Assembly: GCA_001913845.2 (NCBI GenBank)
Contig: MKGP02000098.1
Coordinates: forward strand, 1 to 43,035
DNA length: 43,035 nt
Direction of reading: 5' to 3'
Source: Limnothrix sp. CACIAM 69d
Lineage (GTDB): Bacteria > Cyanobacteriota > Cyanobacteriia > CACIAM-69d
Shown here one piece after another: positions 27,000 to 35,762 of this stretch (position 1 is the first letter of the stretch; the number at the start of each line of letters is the position of its first letter). Under the pieces are notes generated by a model that was given only the letters and a program-made list of their open reading frames with translations, did not search any database and had not been told where the DNA came from. The position numbers were made by a program, and so were the translations under genes.

Positions 27000-27034
27000 C
27001 GACGGCCTCAGTTTTTGGACTGAGCCGTCGTTTT
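27000..27034 (+). terminator. Intrinsic terminator of the Psb35-like gene
   Basis: CGACGG-C-CTCAGT (27000-27012) pairs with ACTGAG-CCGTCG (27019-27030), with one bulged C, and is followed by TTTT. It lies 84 bp past the stop codon. Confidence 0.8.
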
Positions 27035-27192
27035 GCTATTTGCAATCTTGGGGCGATCAGGATCTGTCTTGGAGGAATTACCGGTCATAGTTCATCGCTG
27101 ATTTCAGCCATTGCAAGCCATCCCGCAAGTTTTGTAGAGTCATGGGGATTGATCCATAACCTTCTCAATCTCTCTGAAATCCTGTAGCTGCC

Positions 27193-28197
27193 ATGGCTTC
27201 TCATTTACTGTGGGTAGACTCGTTAGGTTCTGTGTGGTCTCGATCTCGATATCTAGCCCTCAGCAGAGTCACCGCATTAACCCTGGCGATCGCCCTGGGG
27301 GGTGGCTTGGCGGCCTGCGGCGGTTCCGCCAACAATGCCAACAATCCGACGAACAATGGCATCGTCAGCCAAAGGGCCGCTGCGCCCGTGGTGGCGGGTA
27401 ACTATCCCGTGCAACAGGCCAGCTACAACAACAGCACCGGGGAATATACCCTCATGTTGCTGAATGCGCCGCCGGGTATGAGTCCCTACCGGATCAGCAA
27501 CTTGCAAATGGCTCAAATTACGGAAGCGGAAGCCAAAGCGGGCAAAACCAGCTATCTGGCCGTCAGCAGCCCCACAAGTTCTCCGGTGTTGCATCTGCTG
27601 CCCACGTTCAAGATTGAAATGTTGAGCGGTGAACCGACCCAAGTGCAACAGGCAGGAGTGCAACCCACCTATTGGCAACCGATGCAGCGCGGTGGGGAGT
27701 TGGAAATTGACCTGGATTTTTATCAGCCCTACTACTACGTGCCGCCGCCCTATCGATCGGGATCGGTGCTGACGGGATTTGGGGGCTATGGCGGAACCTA
27801 TGAACAGGCCGCCGGGCAATACCAACAGCGCTACAACGCTCCCCCAGCGCCCGTGCAAAATCGCAACTTCCGCACCACCCAAAATTTGCGACCTTCGCCA
27901 GCAAACAGCCCCACCCGCAGCCCTAGCCCCAGCCCCACTTCCCGATCGAGCGGCTTTGGCTCCAGTACCAGTGGTTCATCTCCGGCCGCAACGCCCAGCG
28001 CAGCCCCTGACTCCACCACAACCGCCACACCGTCCAGCGCCACTCGTTCCCCAAGCCGCGATCGCAGCCGATCGACCGGGGCCGGCTTTGGTAGCAGCAC
28101 CTTTCGATCGTCCGGTTCTTCCTCGCGGGAGCGATCGCGTAGCTCGGGATCTTCCAGTCGGCGCAGCGGTTTTGGCAGCAGTGGCCGTCGCCGCTAG
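27193..28197 (+). CDS. Lipoprotein with Ser/Arg-rich low-complexity C-terminus, unknown function
   Basis: A 334-residue protein. A hydrophobic stretch ends in the lipobox LAAC with Cys42, so it should be lipid-anchored. A folded-looking middle (about residues 70-180) contains YTLMLLNAPPGMSPYRISNLQMAQITE, SYLAVSSPTSSPVLHLLPTFKIE and VQPTYWQPMQRGGELEIDLDF (positions only, no known family). The last 110 residues are Ser/Pro/Thr/Arg-rich, with repeated GFGSS and RSRS-like units. The N-terminal region before the hydrophobic stretch is long (about 24 residues) for a lipoprotein signal, and the true start may be further in, though no closer ATG exists. Function unknown. Confidence 0.75.
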   Translation: MASHLLWVDSLGSVWSRSRYLALSRVTALTLAIALGGGLAACGGSANNANNPTNNGIVSQRAAAPVVAGNYPVQQASYNNSTGEYTLMLLNAPPGMSPYRISNLQMAQITEAEAKAGKTSYLAVSSPTSSPVLHLLPTFKIEMLSGEPTQVQQAGVQPTYWQPMQRGGELEIDLDFYQPYYYVPPPYRSGSVLTGFGGYGGTYEQAAGQYQQRYNAPPAPVQNRNFRTTQNLRPSPANSPTRSPSPSPTSRSSGFGSSTSGSSPAATPSAAPDSTTTATPSSATRSPSRDRSRSTGAGFGSSTFRSSGSSSRERSRSSGSSSRRSGFGSSGRRR

Positions 28198-28314
28198 CTG
28201 GGTTGTGAACGAAGCTGACCGGGCGGCCGCCAAATGGGTAGCCCCCAGCCGGGGAAATCGGGAGCGCCGCAATCCAGGCTAGAGTGGATCGGGTTCGGCT
28301 GCGTTGCAACTCCC

Positions 28315-29016
28315 ATGTCTTTTCTTGATCCTCACCTCAACCTCACGCCGTCCTTGCTGGGGTCGATCGCCCTAGTGGCCGCCTGGTTGGGAGCCACCAT
28401 CTTCACCGCCGAATGGCTCTATCGCCGCCAAGTTGCGGGGCCCGAAGTGGGGCGCAAAGTGGTACATATCAGCACCGGCCATGTGTTGCTCTTGGCCTGG
28501 TGGTTGCAAATTCCGGCCTGGGTGGGGATCACGGCTTCTCTGTTGGCCGCCTTGGGTGCCTGGTTGTCCTATCACCTGCCCTTGCTCCCCAGCGTGAACG
28601 GTGTGGGTCGCCGGAGTTTGGGCACGCTGTTTTATGCCATCAGTATTGGTCTTGTCATTGCCCTTTGCTGGCCAGCCGATCGCCCCCAATATGCAGCGCT
28701 GGGCATTTTGGTCATGGCCTGGGGTGATGGGTTGGCCGCCTTGGTGGGGCAGCGGTTTGGCCGCCACCCATATCAATTAGGCGGCATCACCAAAAGTTGG
28801 GAAGGTAGTGCCACCATGGCCATCGTTAGTTTTCTGGTGGCCGCCAGTATTTTGTTTAGTACCCAAGGGTTCAGTTGGCCGGCCGGGGCGATCGCCCTAG
28901 GAATTGCCGGGTTGGCAACGGGGTTGGAAGCCTTCTCCAAGTGGGGAATCGACAACCTCACCGTGCCCATTGCGAGCAGCGTGATGGCCCTGTTGGGCGA
29001 TCAGTTGTGGCTTTGA
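28315..29016 (+). CDS. Phytol kinase-like protein (VTE5/dolichol kinase family)
   Basis: A 233-residue integral membrane protein with about seven hydrophobic segments. The family signatures are GRKVVHISTGHVLL near residue 40 and WGDGLAALVGQRFGRHPYQLGGITKSWEGSATM in the second half, typical of the polyprenol/diacylglycerol kinase-like group that includes plant VTE5 and its cyanobacterial counterparts. Those phosphorylate phytol released from chlorophyll, using CTP in the plant case, for tocopherol or phylloquinone synthesis. Substrate cannot be proved from sequence. The ATG at 28315 is chosen; an upstream start at 28234 adds 27 non-family residues. The next enzyme family of the same salvage route (DUF92/VTE6) is encoded at 39043. 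Confidence 0.83.
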   Translation: MSFLDPHLNLTPSLLGSIALVAAWLGATIFTAEWLYRRQVAGPEVGRKVVHISTGHVLLLAWWLQIPAWVGITASLLAALGAWLSYHLPLLPSVNGVGRRSLGTLFYAISIGLVIALCWPADRPQYAALGILVMAWGDGLAALVGQRFGRHPYQLGGITKSWEGSATMAIVSFLVAASILFSTQGFSWPAGAIALGIAGLATGLEAFSKWGIDNLTVPIASSVMALLGDQLWL

Positions 29017-29023
29017 TGGTTGC

Positions 29024-29284
29024 TTAGCCCAAGGCCAGCAAATCTATGCCGCATTGGTCAACCAAATAGCAGGTGGCGCGGAATCGCAGGCCCATCAACT
29101 GTTCATAGAGCGGATTCAGCTTGCACAGGGGTGGAATCCGAAACAACAAGCGTCCAAACAATTTCACATCCCTGGCAAAGGGGCATTGGCTAGGAATGAG
29201 GCGATAGATCAAAAGGGCCATTTCCTGATCGCGGATTTCAATGCGATCGATGCTGTCACGAAGGAATTGGAGAAGTTGGAACAT
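29024..29284 (-). CDS. Mo-dependent nitrogenase C-terminal domain family protein
   Basis: An 86-residue protein whose central part, LIPSQCPFARDVKLFGRLLF, followed by IPPLCKLNPLYEQLMGLRFRA and CYLVDQCG, matches the small family named for a region found next to nitrogenase in some cyanobacteria (Mo-nitro_C). The family occurs widely in cyanobacteria without nitrogen fixation and its role is unknown; two conserved Cys (CPF and PLCKLNP) could bind metal. No nif gene is in the window. It is convergent with the phytol-kinase-like gene, with an 7-bp gap between stop codons. Confidence 0.85.
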   Translation of the reverse strand: MFQLLQFLRDSIDRIEIRDQEMALLIYRLIPSQCPFARDVKLFGRLLFRIPPLCKLNPLYEQLMGLRFRATCYLVDQCGIDLLALG

Positions 29285-30471
29285 CTGGGAAGTTGAAGAA
29301 AGCTAACAAATGACGCTGAAGCGTCGTGATTGCAGAGGAGGCACACCGAGTTTGGATGCCGCAGCTACCGACCAAAATTGATGAATGGGGATAGCCGTTT
29401 TGGAAAAACCGTTCAAGTCAGGTTGAGCAATGCTTCAGAGACTCAGGTGATGTCTCAACAGGTACAGCGGACAAGCTGCAAACCAAGATCCTGTTTGGCT
29501 GGGCACAAAAACAACCGATTTGTTGCGAAAACCGATGGGGCTTTGGGGTAATTTCGCTTCGTGCGATCGAGATTTGACGTGAGAGCAGGCCATACTTCAA
29601 GGCTCATTGCAAGATACACTCCCCTTGCCTCGATTTCAGCTTAAAAAGTCTAAGCCAGACCCAGTTAAAGAAACGTATAAAATTTGCCGTTTTTGCGTAA
29701 AGACTTGGTGAAGTGGGGGTCTAAAAGCGTGACTTTTGGGGGGTTGCCCTAGAACTTGTTAAGGGCAACTTCATATTAGCATTATTTCTGAAATGTTTCG
29801 TAACAGTCCCTGCCATGGCTAAAACGACCATCGGCCGCCCGATCGGGGCTGAGCCGTAAATTCAGGGGATCACGTCGTAGGAGCAGCCCCCCGATCGATC
29901 ATGGCCAAACTCGCAATATTTGGCCGTTTAGGGCTGGCTCCGCAGGCACATTTGGGCAAATCAGCGCCAGACTCTGGGGGAATTACTGCCAAATTGCTGC
30001 TTCATTGAGTGCGAATTTGTGCCAAATTTTTAACCGGTTTTGATAACTCGAACTCGATATGAATTTTAGTGATGAATGACCATCGTGAATTCTGAGCGTC
30101 AGTAACCGCCGTGAATCGTGCCACTGCGCTAGGGCAATCGAGGAGAACTGCGCGTGATTGCAGCGACGATCGGCAGTGGCGATCGACAGTGGCGATCGGG
30201 AATCAGCGCCAGTCCAGGGCCCAAAAATGCTGTTGGGAACTGCTTAAAAATTAGGGTTATTGAGAATGAAAATAAGCAATCTTGGATCAAGTCATTGCAT
30301 ATTTCGATGAACGATCGGTGATTATAACGACCCTTTCAATTGACGAATGGGGTGAACTGTCATTAGATAGATTTCATTACAACTCTTAACAAACCCAAGG
30401 GCGAGCCAAGGCAATCAGTTTGCAAATTGATTGCGAAATTCGCTTGTCCATGGTCAGGTAACTGGTGACAT
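29285..30471. other. Gene-free stretch of 1.2 kb
   Basis: No reading frame here looks like a protein. Near 29743-29769 there is an 8-bp perfect hairpin (GTTGCCCT with AGGGCAAC, 11-nt loop) with no T-run. At about 30163-30199 a 12-bp unit, GATCGACAGTGG and variants, is repeated in tandem about three times. The 30240-30420 part is AT-rich and should hold the promoter of the HAD gene. No tRNA recognised. It could contain a small RNA, but none can be named. Confidence 0.5.
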
Positions 30472-31209
30472 ATGAGACTAATTACGGATTTCGACGGCCC
30501 GATCGCGGATGTTTCAGAACGGTATTACCAGGTCTATCAATACTGTTTGCGGGAAATTGCTCGATCGGGTCAAGAAATCCACCGTTTATCCAAGCAGGAA
30601 TTTTGGAACCTGAAACGGGCCCAAGTCAAAGAGGCTGAAATTGGTGTGCGATCGGGCTTGGACGGAACCCAGGCGGATCAATTTGCCCAACTGCGGCGGG
30701 ACACGGTTCACCGCATGGAATATATGTCGCTGGATCAACCGGTTCCCGGTGCCATCCAAGCGCTGGAGCGGGCCCAAGGCATGGGCTGGGAACTGGTGGT
30801 GATGACGATGCGCCGGGTGCGGGAATTGGATGAAGCGCTGGAGCGGTGTGGCTTGGCTCGGTTCTTCACCCCCGATCGCCGCTATTGCCTGCCAAATGAC
30901 TATGTGAAAACCCGCGACGTGGAAGACAAGCCGAAACTCATGGCCAAGGCCATGGGCGAGTTGTCGCCCGCAGCCCTGACTTGGATGGTGGGAGATACGG
31001 AGGCGGACATTGCAGCGGCTCGATCGGCTCAAATCCCGGTTGTGGGTGTGCTCAGCGGAATTCGCGATCGGGATCGCCTGGAAGGATACGAACCCGACGC
31101 GATCGCCCCGAATTTGGCCGGAGCGATCGACTACATCATTGCGAAAACGAACCGAGCCACCAAAACAACGCTGCCGCGCGAAGGCAGCCTGCCGAGAATT
31201 GGCTCCTAG
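30472..31209 (+). CDS. HAD superfamily phosphatase-like protein
   Basis: A 245-residue protein. Motif I is DFDGP (Asp6 nucleophile, Asp8 acid/base), directly at the N-terminus. A helical cap (about residues 15-85) follows, then motif II VVMTMRR, motif III Lys in KPKLMAKAMG, and motif IV WMVGDTEADIAAARSAQIPVVGV. This is a complete haloacid dehalogenase-like hydrolase of the phosphoglycolate phosphatase-type group; the substrate is unknown. The C-terminal 25 residues (TNRATKTTLPREGS) look like a disordered tail. The start ATG sits at the very beginning of the fold. Confidence 0.87.
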   Translation: MRLITDFDGPIADVSERYYQVYQYCLREIARSGQEIHRLSKQEFWNLKRAQVKEAEIGVRSGLDGTQADQFAQLRRDTVHRMEYMSLDQPVPGAIQALERAQGMGWELVVMTMRRVRELDEALERCGLARFFTPDRRYCLPNDYVKTRDVEDKPKLMAKAMGELSPAALTWMVGDTEADIAAARSAQIPVVGVLSGIRDRDRLEGYEPDAIAPNLAGAIDYIIAKTNRATKTTLPREGSLPRIGS

Positions 31210-31244
31210 GGACTAGGGTTGTGGGCGATGGGACGGGGCCAGCC

Positions 31245-31439
31245 CTAATCCTGTTGGGCGTTTTTGATGGCCCCAAAGAAGCTGGCGATCGTGACGGGAA
31301 TGCTTAGACCCAGAATCGTCCCCGTGGTGACGGTTCCCAATTCCGGTTCGCCGGACGTGAGTTCAAACACACAGCCCACCGCTGCGATCGCGGCAACGCA
31401 GGCGATCGCCAAAAATAAGCCACTCTTAGGAGTCAGCAT
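31245..31439 (-). CDS. Small two-helix membrane protein, unknown function
   Basis: A 64-residue protein with two hydrophobic helices (about residues 7-26, GLFLAIACVAAIAAVGCVFE, and 36-57, VTTGTILGLSIPVTIASFFG) joined by a short acidic turn, and a polar tail. The composition and clean ATG at 31439 (MLTPKSG) suggest a real gene. No family recognised. It is convergent with the HAD gene (35-bp gap). Confidence 0.6.
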   Translation of the reverse strand: MLTPKSGLFLAIACVAAIAAVGCVFELTSGEPELGTVTTGTILGLSIPVTIASFFGAIKNAQQD

Positions 31440-31639
31440 GGGTTTTGATTTGCTCCGAATTTTTGCTGAAAAATCTTGGACTGAATTGACCTAAAGTTGC
31501 TTTCTTGAAATCGCTTTCTTGAAATCGCCTTGCTGATATCCTCTCCGGCCCGCAGACCTGGGGATTCCGGCCCTAGCCCAGCAACCGAAGTTGCTCGACT
31601 AGGCCACGGTGTGAAATCGGTTGGCGCGGCTCCCGAGCA

Positions 31640-32203
31640 TTAGCGCACAGGACGCACATCGCCATAGACAAAGCCTTTTTCCTTGAGGGCGGTGGTCAAG
31701 GCCAGTTCGTTTTCGACCCGATCGACAAACATCACCCCATTCAGGTGATCCATTTCGTGCTGAATGGCGCGGGCCAAAAGCCCATCGGCCTTGAGGGTGC
31801 GGGGGCGGCCCGTTTCGTCTTTGTAGGCCACTTCAATTTGGGTGGGGCGTTCCACATCCAAATAGACTCCCGGGATGCTGAGGCAACCTTCTTGGTCGCA
31901 TTCCAGGGGGCCGCCTGCGGACTTCACCACGGGGTTGATCAAAATGAGGGGTTCCACATCGGCCTTGTCTGGCTCGATGTCAATCACAATAATTTGCTTG
32001 TCGATCGCCACTTGGGGAGCCGCAAGGCCAATGCCGTCAGCGCTGTACATGGTTTTCAGCATGTCTTCAGCGATTTTGCGCACTTCAGCATCCACTTTGG
32101 CCACGCGCTTGGCCGGACGACGCAGCACCCGATCGCCCAGGGTGTGGATTTCAAGGGGCGGATTCTTGAGCTTTTTCTTCTCAACCAATACTTTCGCGGT
32201 CAT
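31640..32203 (-). CDS. def: Peptide deformylase
   Basis: A 187-residue enzyme that removes the formyl group from nascent proteins. The three motifs are present: GIGLAAPQVAI, the metal Cys in EGCLSIPGVY, and QHEMDHLNGVMF with two metal His and the catalytic Glu. The length and N-terminal extension (KKLKNPPLEIHTLGDRVLR) are usual for cyanobacterial enzymes. The ATG at 32203 is used. It is monocistronic as far as can be seen. Confidence 0.97.
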   Translation of the reverse strand: MTAKVLVEKKKLKNPPLEIHTLGDRVLRRPAKRVAKVDAEVRKIAEDMLKTMYSADGIGLAAPQVAIDKQIIVIDIEPDKADVEPLILINPVVKSAGGPLECDQEGCLSIPGVYLDVERPTQIEVAYKDETGRPRTLKADGLLARAIQHEMDHLNGVMFVDRVENELALTTALKEKGFVYGDVRPVR

Positions 32204-32340
32204 GGGTGGGGCGGTCTTTGGCGGTTACCTTTTTGCCTTCCCATCCTATCGAAAGATTGGTTTTTCCGTGGACTGGTGCTCAGGGTTGCGGCTGGGCGGC
32301 AGCAACGCCCCAGTAGCTGTTGATTAACCCCGGTAGCTTC

Positions 32341-32697
32341 CTAGGCGGCGGCCGGCGGATCAAAGCGGCCGCGACCACAACAGGGTTCAATGCCCATCCG
32401 ATCGAGCAGTAGCTCACTCACCGCATTGGCGATCGCAAATTCACTGAAAAAGCTCTTGGAAAAGTCAAACCCCTGCATTTCCGTCAAAATCGCGATCGCA
32501 ATGCCATCAATATCATCCTCGCCTTCCATGCGCTGACGGATATAGGCATTGGTGGCTACGCGGGCAATTTGGCGGTTCACGGCCTCGGGAATATATTCCG
32601 AGTCGAGGAGGTTTGCGAGGGACTGCTCCAGCCATTGGCGTTCGCGGTCCAAATCTTCAACGGGGGCCAAAATGACGGGCGGAACGGGTTGGGCCAT
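32341..32697 (-). CDS. Conserved cyanobacterial-type protein of unknown function
   Basis: From the ATG at 32697 (MAQPVPPVILAP) the protein has 118 residues; AGGAGAG upstream supports this start over one ten codons earlier. It is acidic and helical, with WLEQSLANLLDSEYIPEAVNRQIAR in the first half and DDIDGIAIAILTEMQGFDFSKSFFSE in the second, and ends CCGRGRFDPPAA. No signal peptide or transmembrane helix. I do not recognise a named family. Confidence 0.7.
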   Translation of the reverse strand: MAQPVPPVILAPVEDLDRERQWLEQSLANLLDSEYIPEAVNRQIARVATNAYIRQRMEGEDDIDGIAIAILTEMQGFDFSKSFFSEFAIANAVSELLLDRMGIEPCCGRGRFDPPAAA

Positions 32698-32841
32698 GCC
32701 GATCGCTCTCCTGGTGAAAGAGTCCAATGCTTCTGTAGGTCACCATCTTAGCCAAATTGCGCTGATGGTCGATCTTGGGGGCGATCCCAGTAATGGTTAC
32801 TGCCCGATCGCCCCAGGTCGTGAGACTCGAACTTGGGTCGT

Positions 32842-33068
32842 AGAGGCTGTTTGAAAAGCCAAAATTGCGACTCCATAGGCCCCAGCGATCGCCGAAGACA
32901 AGGGGCTTAAGACCTTTGCCCCCACGACTATTGGGAATTGGCAAGCGTCGCAAGATCCTTTTCAAATCCATAGGCCCCAGTGATCGCCGAAGACAAGGGG
33001 CTTAAGCCCCTTGCCCCACGACTATTGGGGATTGGCAAGCGTCGCAAGATCCTTTTTAAACATCCTCT
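32842..33068. repeat. MITE-like palindromic element, copy C, with internal tandem duplication
   Basis: A 227-bp element. The left terminus is AGAGGCTGTTTGAAAAGCC; the right terminus read in reverse is AGAGGATGTTTAAAAAGG. Between them a unit of about 95 bp (32873-32967 and 32968-33062) is present twice. Each unit carries CCATAGGCCCCAG, GATCGCCGAAGACAAGG, the palindrome (AAGGGGCTTAAG with partner half) and the ACGACTATTGGG segment; the first palindrome is damaged. It is the same family as 15452 in reverse orientation. It lies between the start side of one minus gene and the 3' end of the HHL1-like gene. Confidence 0.85.
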
Positions 33069-33103
33069 TAACTTCTTAGGTTAGGAAGTTAGGAAATGAG
33101 GCA

Positions 33104-33544
33104 CTAGGAGCGGCGAGCTGTGAACCGACTGACCAAACTGCCCAGACCTTCCCGCACTTGGTCGATCGCCCCTTGCAGCGGCCCAGGCAACACCGATGTG
33201 GGTTGAACCGCAAGGGTAATCGGATCGTCCTTGTAGGCCTTAATCCGATAGCCATATTCCAAATTGCCCTGCTGTTTTTTCAGGCGCGGAAAAAGCCGGA
33301 ACGCCCCTTGGCGCAGGTCATTTTCATTGGCAAAGATGGCCTGATTGATTTGGTTGCTGCGGTTCACCGCCAAGGCTCCAACCGGGTACCAGGGTTTCTG
33401 GTCTTTGACCCGCACGTAAACTTCAAATTCCGGCATTCCCTTCGATCGCATCTCATCAAGCTGACTGGCGGCGGCGGCGCGGCGATCGTTCGATTTTGCT
33501 TTGGGTTGGGCTTTGGGCTTGCCGAATCCGGTGGGGGTTGCCAA
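33104..33544 (-). CDS. HHL1-like protein (photosystem-associated in plants)
   Basis: A 146-residue soluble protein. A basic, low-complexity N-terminus (about residues 1-35) is followed by the core MPEFEVYVRVKDQKPWYPVG, ALAVNRSNQINQAIFANENDL and RQGAFRLFPRLKK, then EYGYRIKAYKDDPI. This core is shared with plant HHL1 (hypersensitive to high light 1), which associates with photosystem II and helps repair under strong light. The plant protein's membrane part is not seen here, and the cyanobacterial role is untested. Full length for the bacterial form. It is 62 bp downstream of anmK on the same strand. Confidence 0.75.
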   Translation of the reverse strand: MATPTGFGKPKAQPKAKSNDRRAAAASQLDEMRSKGMPEFEVYVRVKDQKPWYPVGALAVNRSNQINQAIFANENDLRQGAFRLFPRLKKQQGNLEYGYRIKAYKDDPITLAVQPTSVLPGPLQGAIDQVREGLGSLVSRFTARRS

Positions 33545-33606
33545 GGGTGGGGCCTCCAGGGAAAAACTCAGATTTGAAATGTTTTGTTACGAACCTGCCA
33601 TCGAGT

Positions 33607-34797
33607 TTACCCTGCGGTGGGGGCGGGCCACACCTCGCCGAGGGGTACGGATTGCCGCGCTCCCGTGGCGGCGGGCAGGTTGCCGGGGCGATCGAGCAGT
33701 CGCCAGTAGCCCAAAACGGCAAAGGCGATCGCCTCCTTGCTGCTGGCACAGAGTCCCCATTGATCCGTGGTTTCCAGTGGGATTGATCCCAAATGATGTT
33801 GCAAACGGGCCCAGAGGGTGCGATTGCGACTGCCGCCCCCACAGACCAAGACCCGATCGGGCAGTTGGGGCAAGTGGTTGTGGTAACTGTCGGCAATGGA
33901 ACGGGCCGTCAGTTCCGTGAGGCTGGCTAACCAATCGGCATCGGACAGACCCAGGGCGATCGCCGCTTGGCGACTGCGGGCCAACCAGTCCGGGCCAAAG
34001 TGCTCGCGTCCGGTTGACTTGGGTGGTTCCTGACTAAAGAAGGGATCCGCCAGCCACTGGGTCACCAGGGGATCTGAAATTTGTCCTTGGGCCGCCCAAG
34101 CTCCATCGCGATCGAAGGTTTGGGCCCCGTTCGTCAGGTGTTGCACCGCCAAATCCACCAACACATTGCCCGGCCCCGTATCCCAACCCCAAACGGCCCC
34201 CTCCCACACTGTCAAATTGGCAAACCCCCGCCGGGCCGGTAAATAGGTCACATTGCCAATGCCGCCAATATTTTGCACACAGCGACATTCCTGCTCATCT
34301 CCCAACAGGTAAGCATCCACCCGAGGTACCAACGGCGCACCCTGGCCGCCCATGGCCAAGTCGCCCACCCGAAAGTTGCTGACGGTGGTGATGCCGCTCC
34401 AGTGGGCGATCACGCTGCCGCGACCCAACTGCAAGCTGTAGCCCAGGGGTTGCTCGTTGGCCGTTTGGGGTGGGCGATGGAACACCGTTTGGCCGTGGGA
34501 TCCAATGAAGCGGATGGGTTCTGGATCCGGTTGTGCCGTTTGGATCGTTTTGGCGGCCGCCGCAAATTCCCGGGCGATCGCGTCGTCCAACTGAGCCATG
34601 GCCGCCATGGATAGGGATTCACCGGCACAAACCGCCAAAATTTGCGATCGCAAGGCCGCTGGATAGTCAAAGGTTTCAGACCGCAGCAGCTTCACCTCCA
34701 AGTCCGTTTCCGTTCCCGATAGTTCCACCAATGCCGCATCGATTCCATCAACGGAGGTGCCGCTCATTAACCCGATCGCTCGCATTCCCATGGCCAT
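33607..34797 (-). CDS. anmK: Anhydro-N-acetylmuramic acid kinase
   Basis: A 396-residue sugar kinase that phosphorylates 1,6-anhydro-MurNAc from recycled peptidoglycan. Motifs are [21 protein letters not shown] at the start (ATP phosphate loop), [39 protein letters not shown] and the late [13 protein letters not shown]. The length is typical. The start is within MAMGMRAIG; either Met could be used. Together with the ATP-binding motifs the assignment is firm; no MurQ gene is in the window. Confidence 0.96.
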   Translation of the reverse strand: MAMGMRAIGLMSGTSVDGIDAALVELSGTETDLEVKLLRSETFDYPAALRSQILAVCAGESLSMAAMAQLDDAIAREFAAAAKTIQTAQPDPEPIRFIGSHGQTVFHRPPQTANEQPLGYSLQLGRGSVIAHWSGITTVSNFRVGDLAMGGQGAPLVPRVDAYLLGDEQECRCVQNIGGIGNVTYLPARRGFANLTVWEGAVWGWDTGPGNVLVDLAVQHLTNGAQTFDRDGAWAAQGQISDPLVTQWLADPFFSQEPPKSTGREHFGPDWLARSRQAAIALGLSDADWLASLTELTARSIADSYHNHLPQLPDRVLVCGGGSRNRTLWARLQHHLGSIPLETTDQWGLCASSKEAIAFAVLGYWRLLDRPGNLPAATGARQSVPLGEVWPAPTAG

Positions 34798-34947
34798 TTT
34801 GGAGGTCTTAAAATTGAAGCTATGCCTTAAATCTAAGCAAATCTAACCGAAATTAAGCATCGGCTCCCAATTCTTTTTAATCTATAGATTCTGCGGTAGA
34901 TTCTGCGGTCAAAAATTCCCGGTTTTTCTGAAGCCCTCTGAAGCCAA

Positions 34948-35751
34948 ATGTCCTATCGACTCTCACCGGCCAAATTAACCACCTACCAAACCTGTCCCGC
35001 TCGATATCAATTTCGCTATGAATATAAAATTCCGACGGTGGGTTTTGGCGGTGCGGCCCTGGGGCGATCGCTCCATGGGGCGCTCACGCGAATTTACCGC
35101 GATTGGGACTATAGCTATCCCCAAAAACCAGGACTCAGTTGGATTGATGCTTGCTGGACTCAGGAAACCGCTAGCCTCACGGAGCGCCAAATTGCTGAGG
35201 GCTACGATATTTTGGTGCGCTATTTCCATCACTGGATTGAACCGAGCGATCGCTTCCTCAAACCCCTGGCCACGGAGGCCAAAATTCAAGGTCGATTACA
35301 AATCAATGACTTGGAATTTGCCCTCACGGGTCGGCTCGATCGCCTCGATTGGTTTGATTTGGATTCCCTTGAGCTAATTGAGTACAAAACCTCACGGCAA
35401 TTTGTGGAGCCAGATCTCGATCAGCTCACAATGCAAGTGGGCCTCTACGCGATCGCCATCAATCAACAATGGGAACGGGAGCTGAAATACATCAACCTCA
35501 TTTTTTTGCGGCCCGGGGAATCGGTGCGAATTCCTGTCACTGAAGAACGGTTGATCGCAGCCCAGGCGGTGATTGCAGACTTGGCCCAGCGATTACGAAC
35601 CGATCGCGCCTGGGAACCCAATCCCGGAACCCATTGCGATCAGTGTCACTACAAACAATATTGCCCAGCCCAAACCACCAGTCCCGAGCCAATTCCCACG
35701 CCGAATCATCCCGCTTCAATTCTGCAACTATCGCTGAATTTGAAACCTTGA
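34948..35751 (+). CDS. PD-(D/E)XK nuclease with Cas4/AddB-type iron-sulfur cysteines
   Basis: A 267-residue RecB-family nuclease domain. The nuclease motifs are LHGALTRIY (His), ALTGRLDRLDW (Asp) and LELIEYKTSRQ (Glu-x-Lys), followed by QLTMQVGLYAIA. An N-terminal Cys in YQTCPARYQFRY and three C-terminal Cys in HCDQCHYKQYCP give the iron-staple arrangement known from Cas4 and AddB, implying a 4Fe-4S cluster. No helicase or cas gene is next to it, so it is a stand-alone exonuclease-like protein. Its stop codon lies at the junction of a 14-bp tandem duplication (35735-35762). Confidence 0.9.
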   Translation: MSYRLSPAKLTTYQTCPARYQFRYEYKIPTVGFGGAALGRSLHGALTRIYRDWDYSYPQKPGLSWIDACWTQETASLTERQIAEGYDILVRYFHHWIEPSDRFLKPLATEAKIQGRLQINDLEFALTGRLDRLDWFDLDSLELIEYKTSRQFVEPDLDQLTMQVGLYAIAINQQWERELKYINLIFLRPGESVRIPVTEERLIAAQAVIADLAQRLRTDRAWEPNPGTHCDQCHYKQYCPAQTTSPEPIPTPNHPASILQLSLNLKP

Positions 35752-35762
35752 ATTTGAAACCT
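35735..35762. repeat. 14-bp tandem duplication at convergent gene ends
   Basis: TGAATTTGAAACCT occurs twice in a row. The first copy encodes the last residues (LNLKP) of the nuclease gene; the second supplies its TGA stop. The other end touches the stop codon of the convergent chelatase-family gene. Confidence 0.8.

Noticed and set aside
29330..29551. 73-codon plus frame in the 1.2-kb spacer
   Set aside because: Polar, no family, no ribosome site; its antisense partner is equally long.
32842..33068. Tandem palindromic units considered as a two-repeat CRISPR
   Set aside because: The repeat unit is about 95 bp without unique spacers, and matches the MITE-like family elsewhere; no cas genes are present.
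34948..35751. Cas4 assignment for the iron-staple nuclease
   Set aside because: No CRISPR array or other cas gene in the window; stand-alone members of this nuclease family are common.
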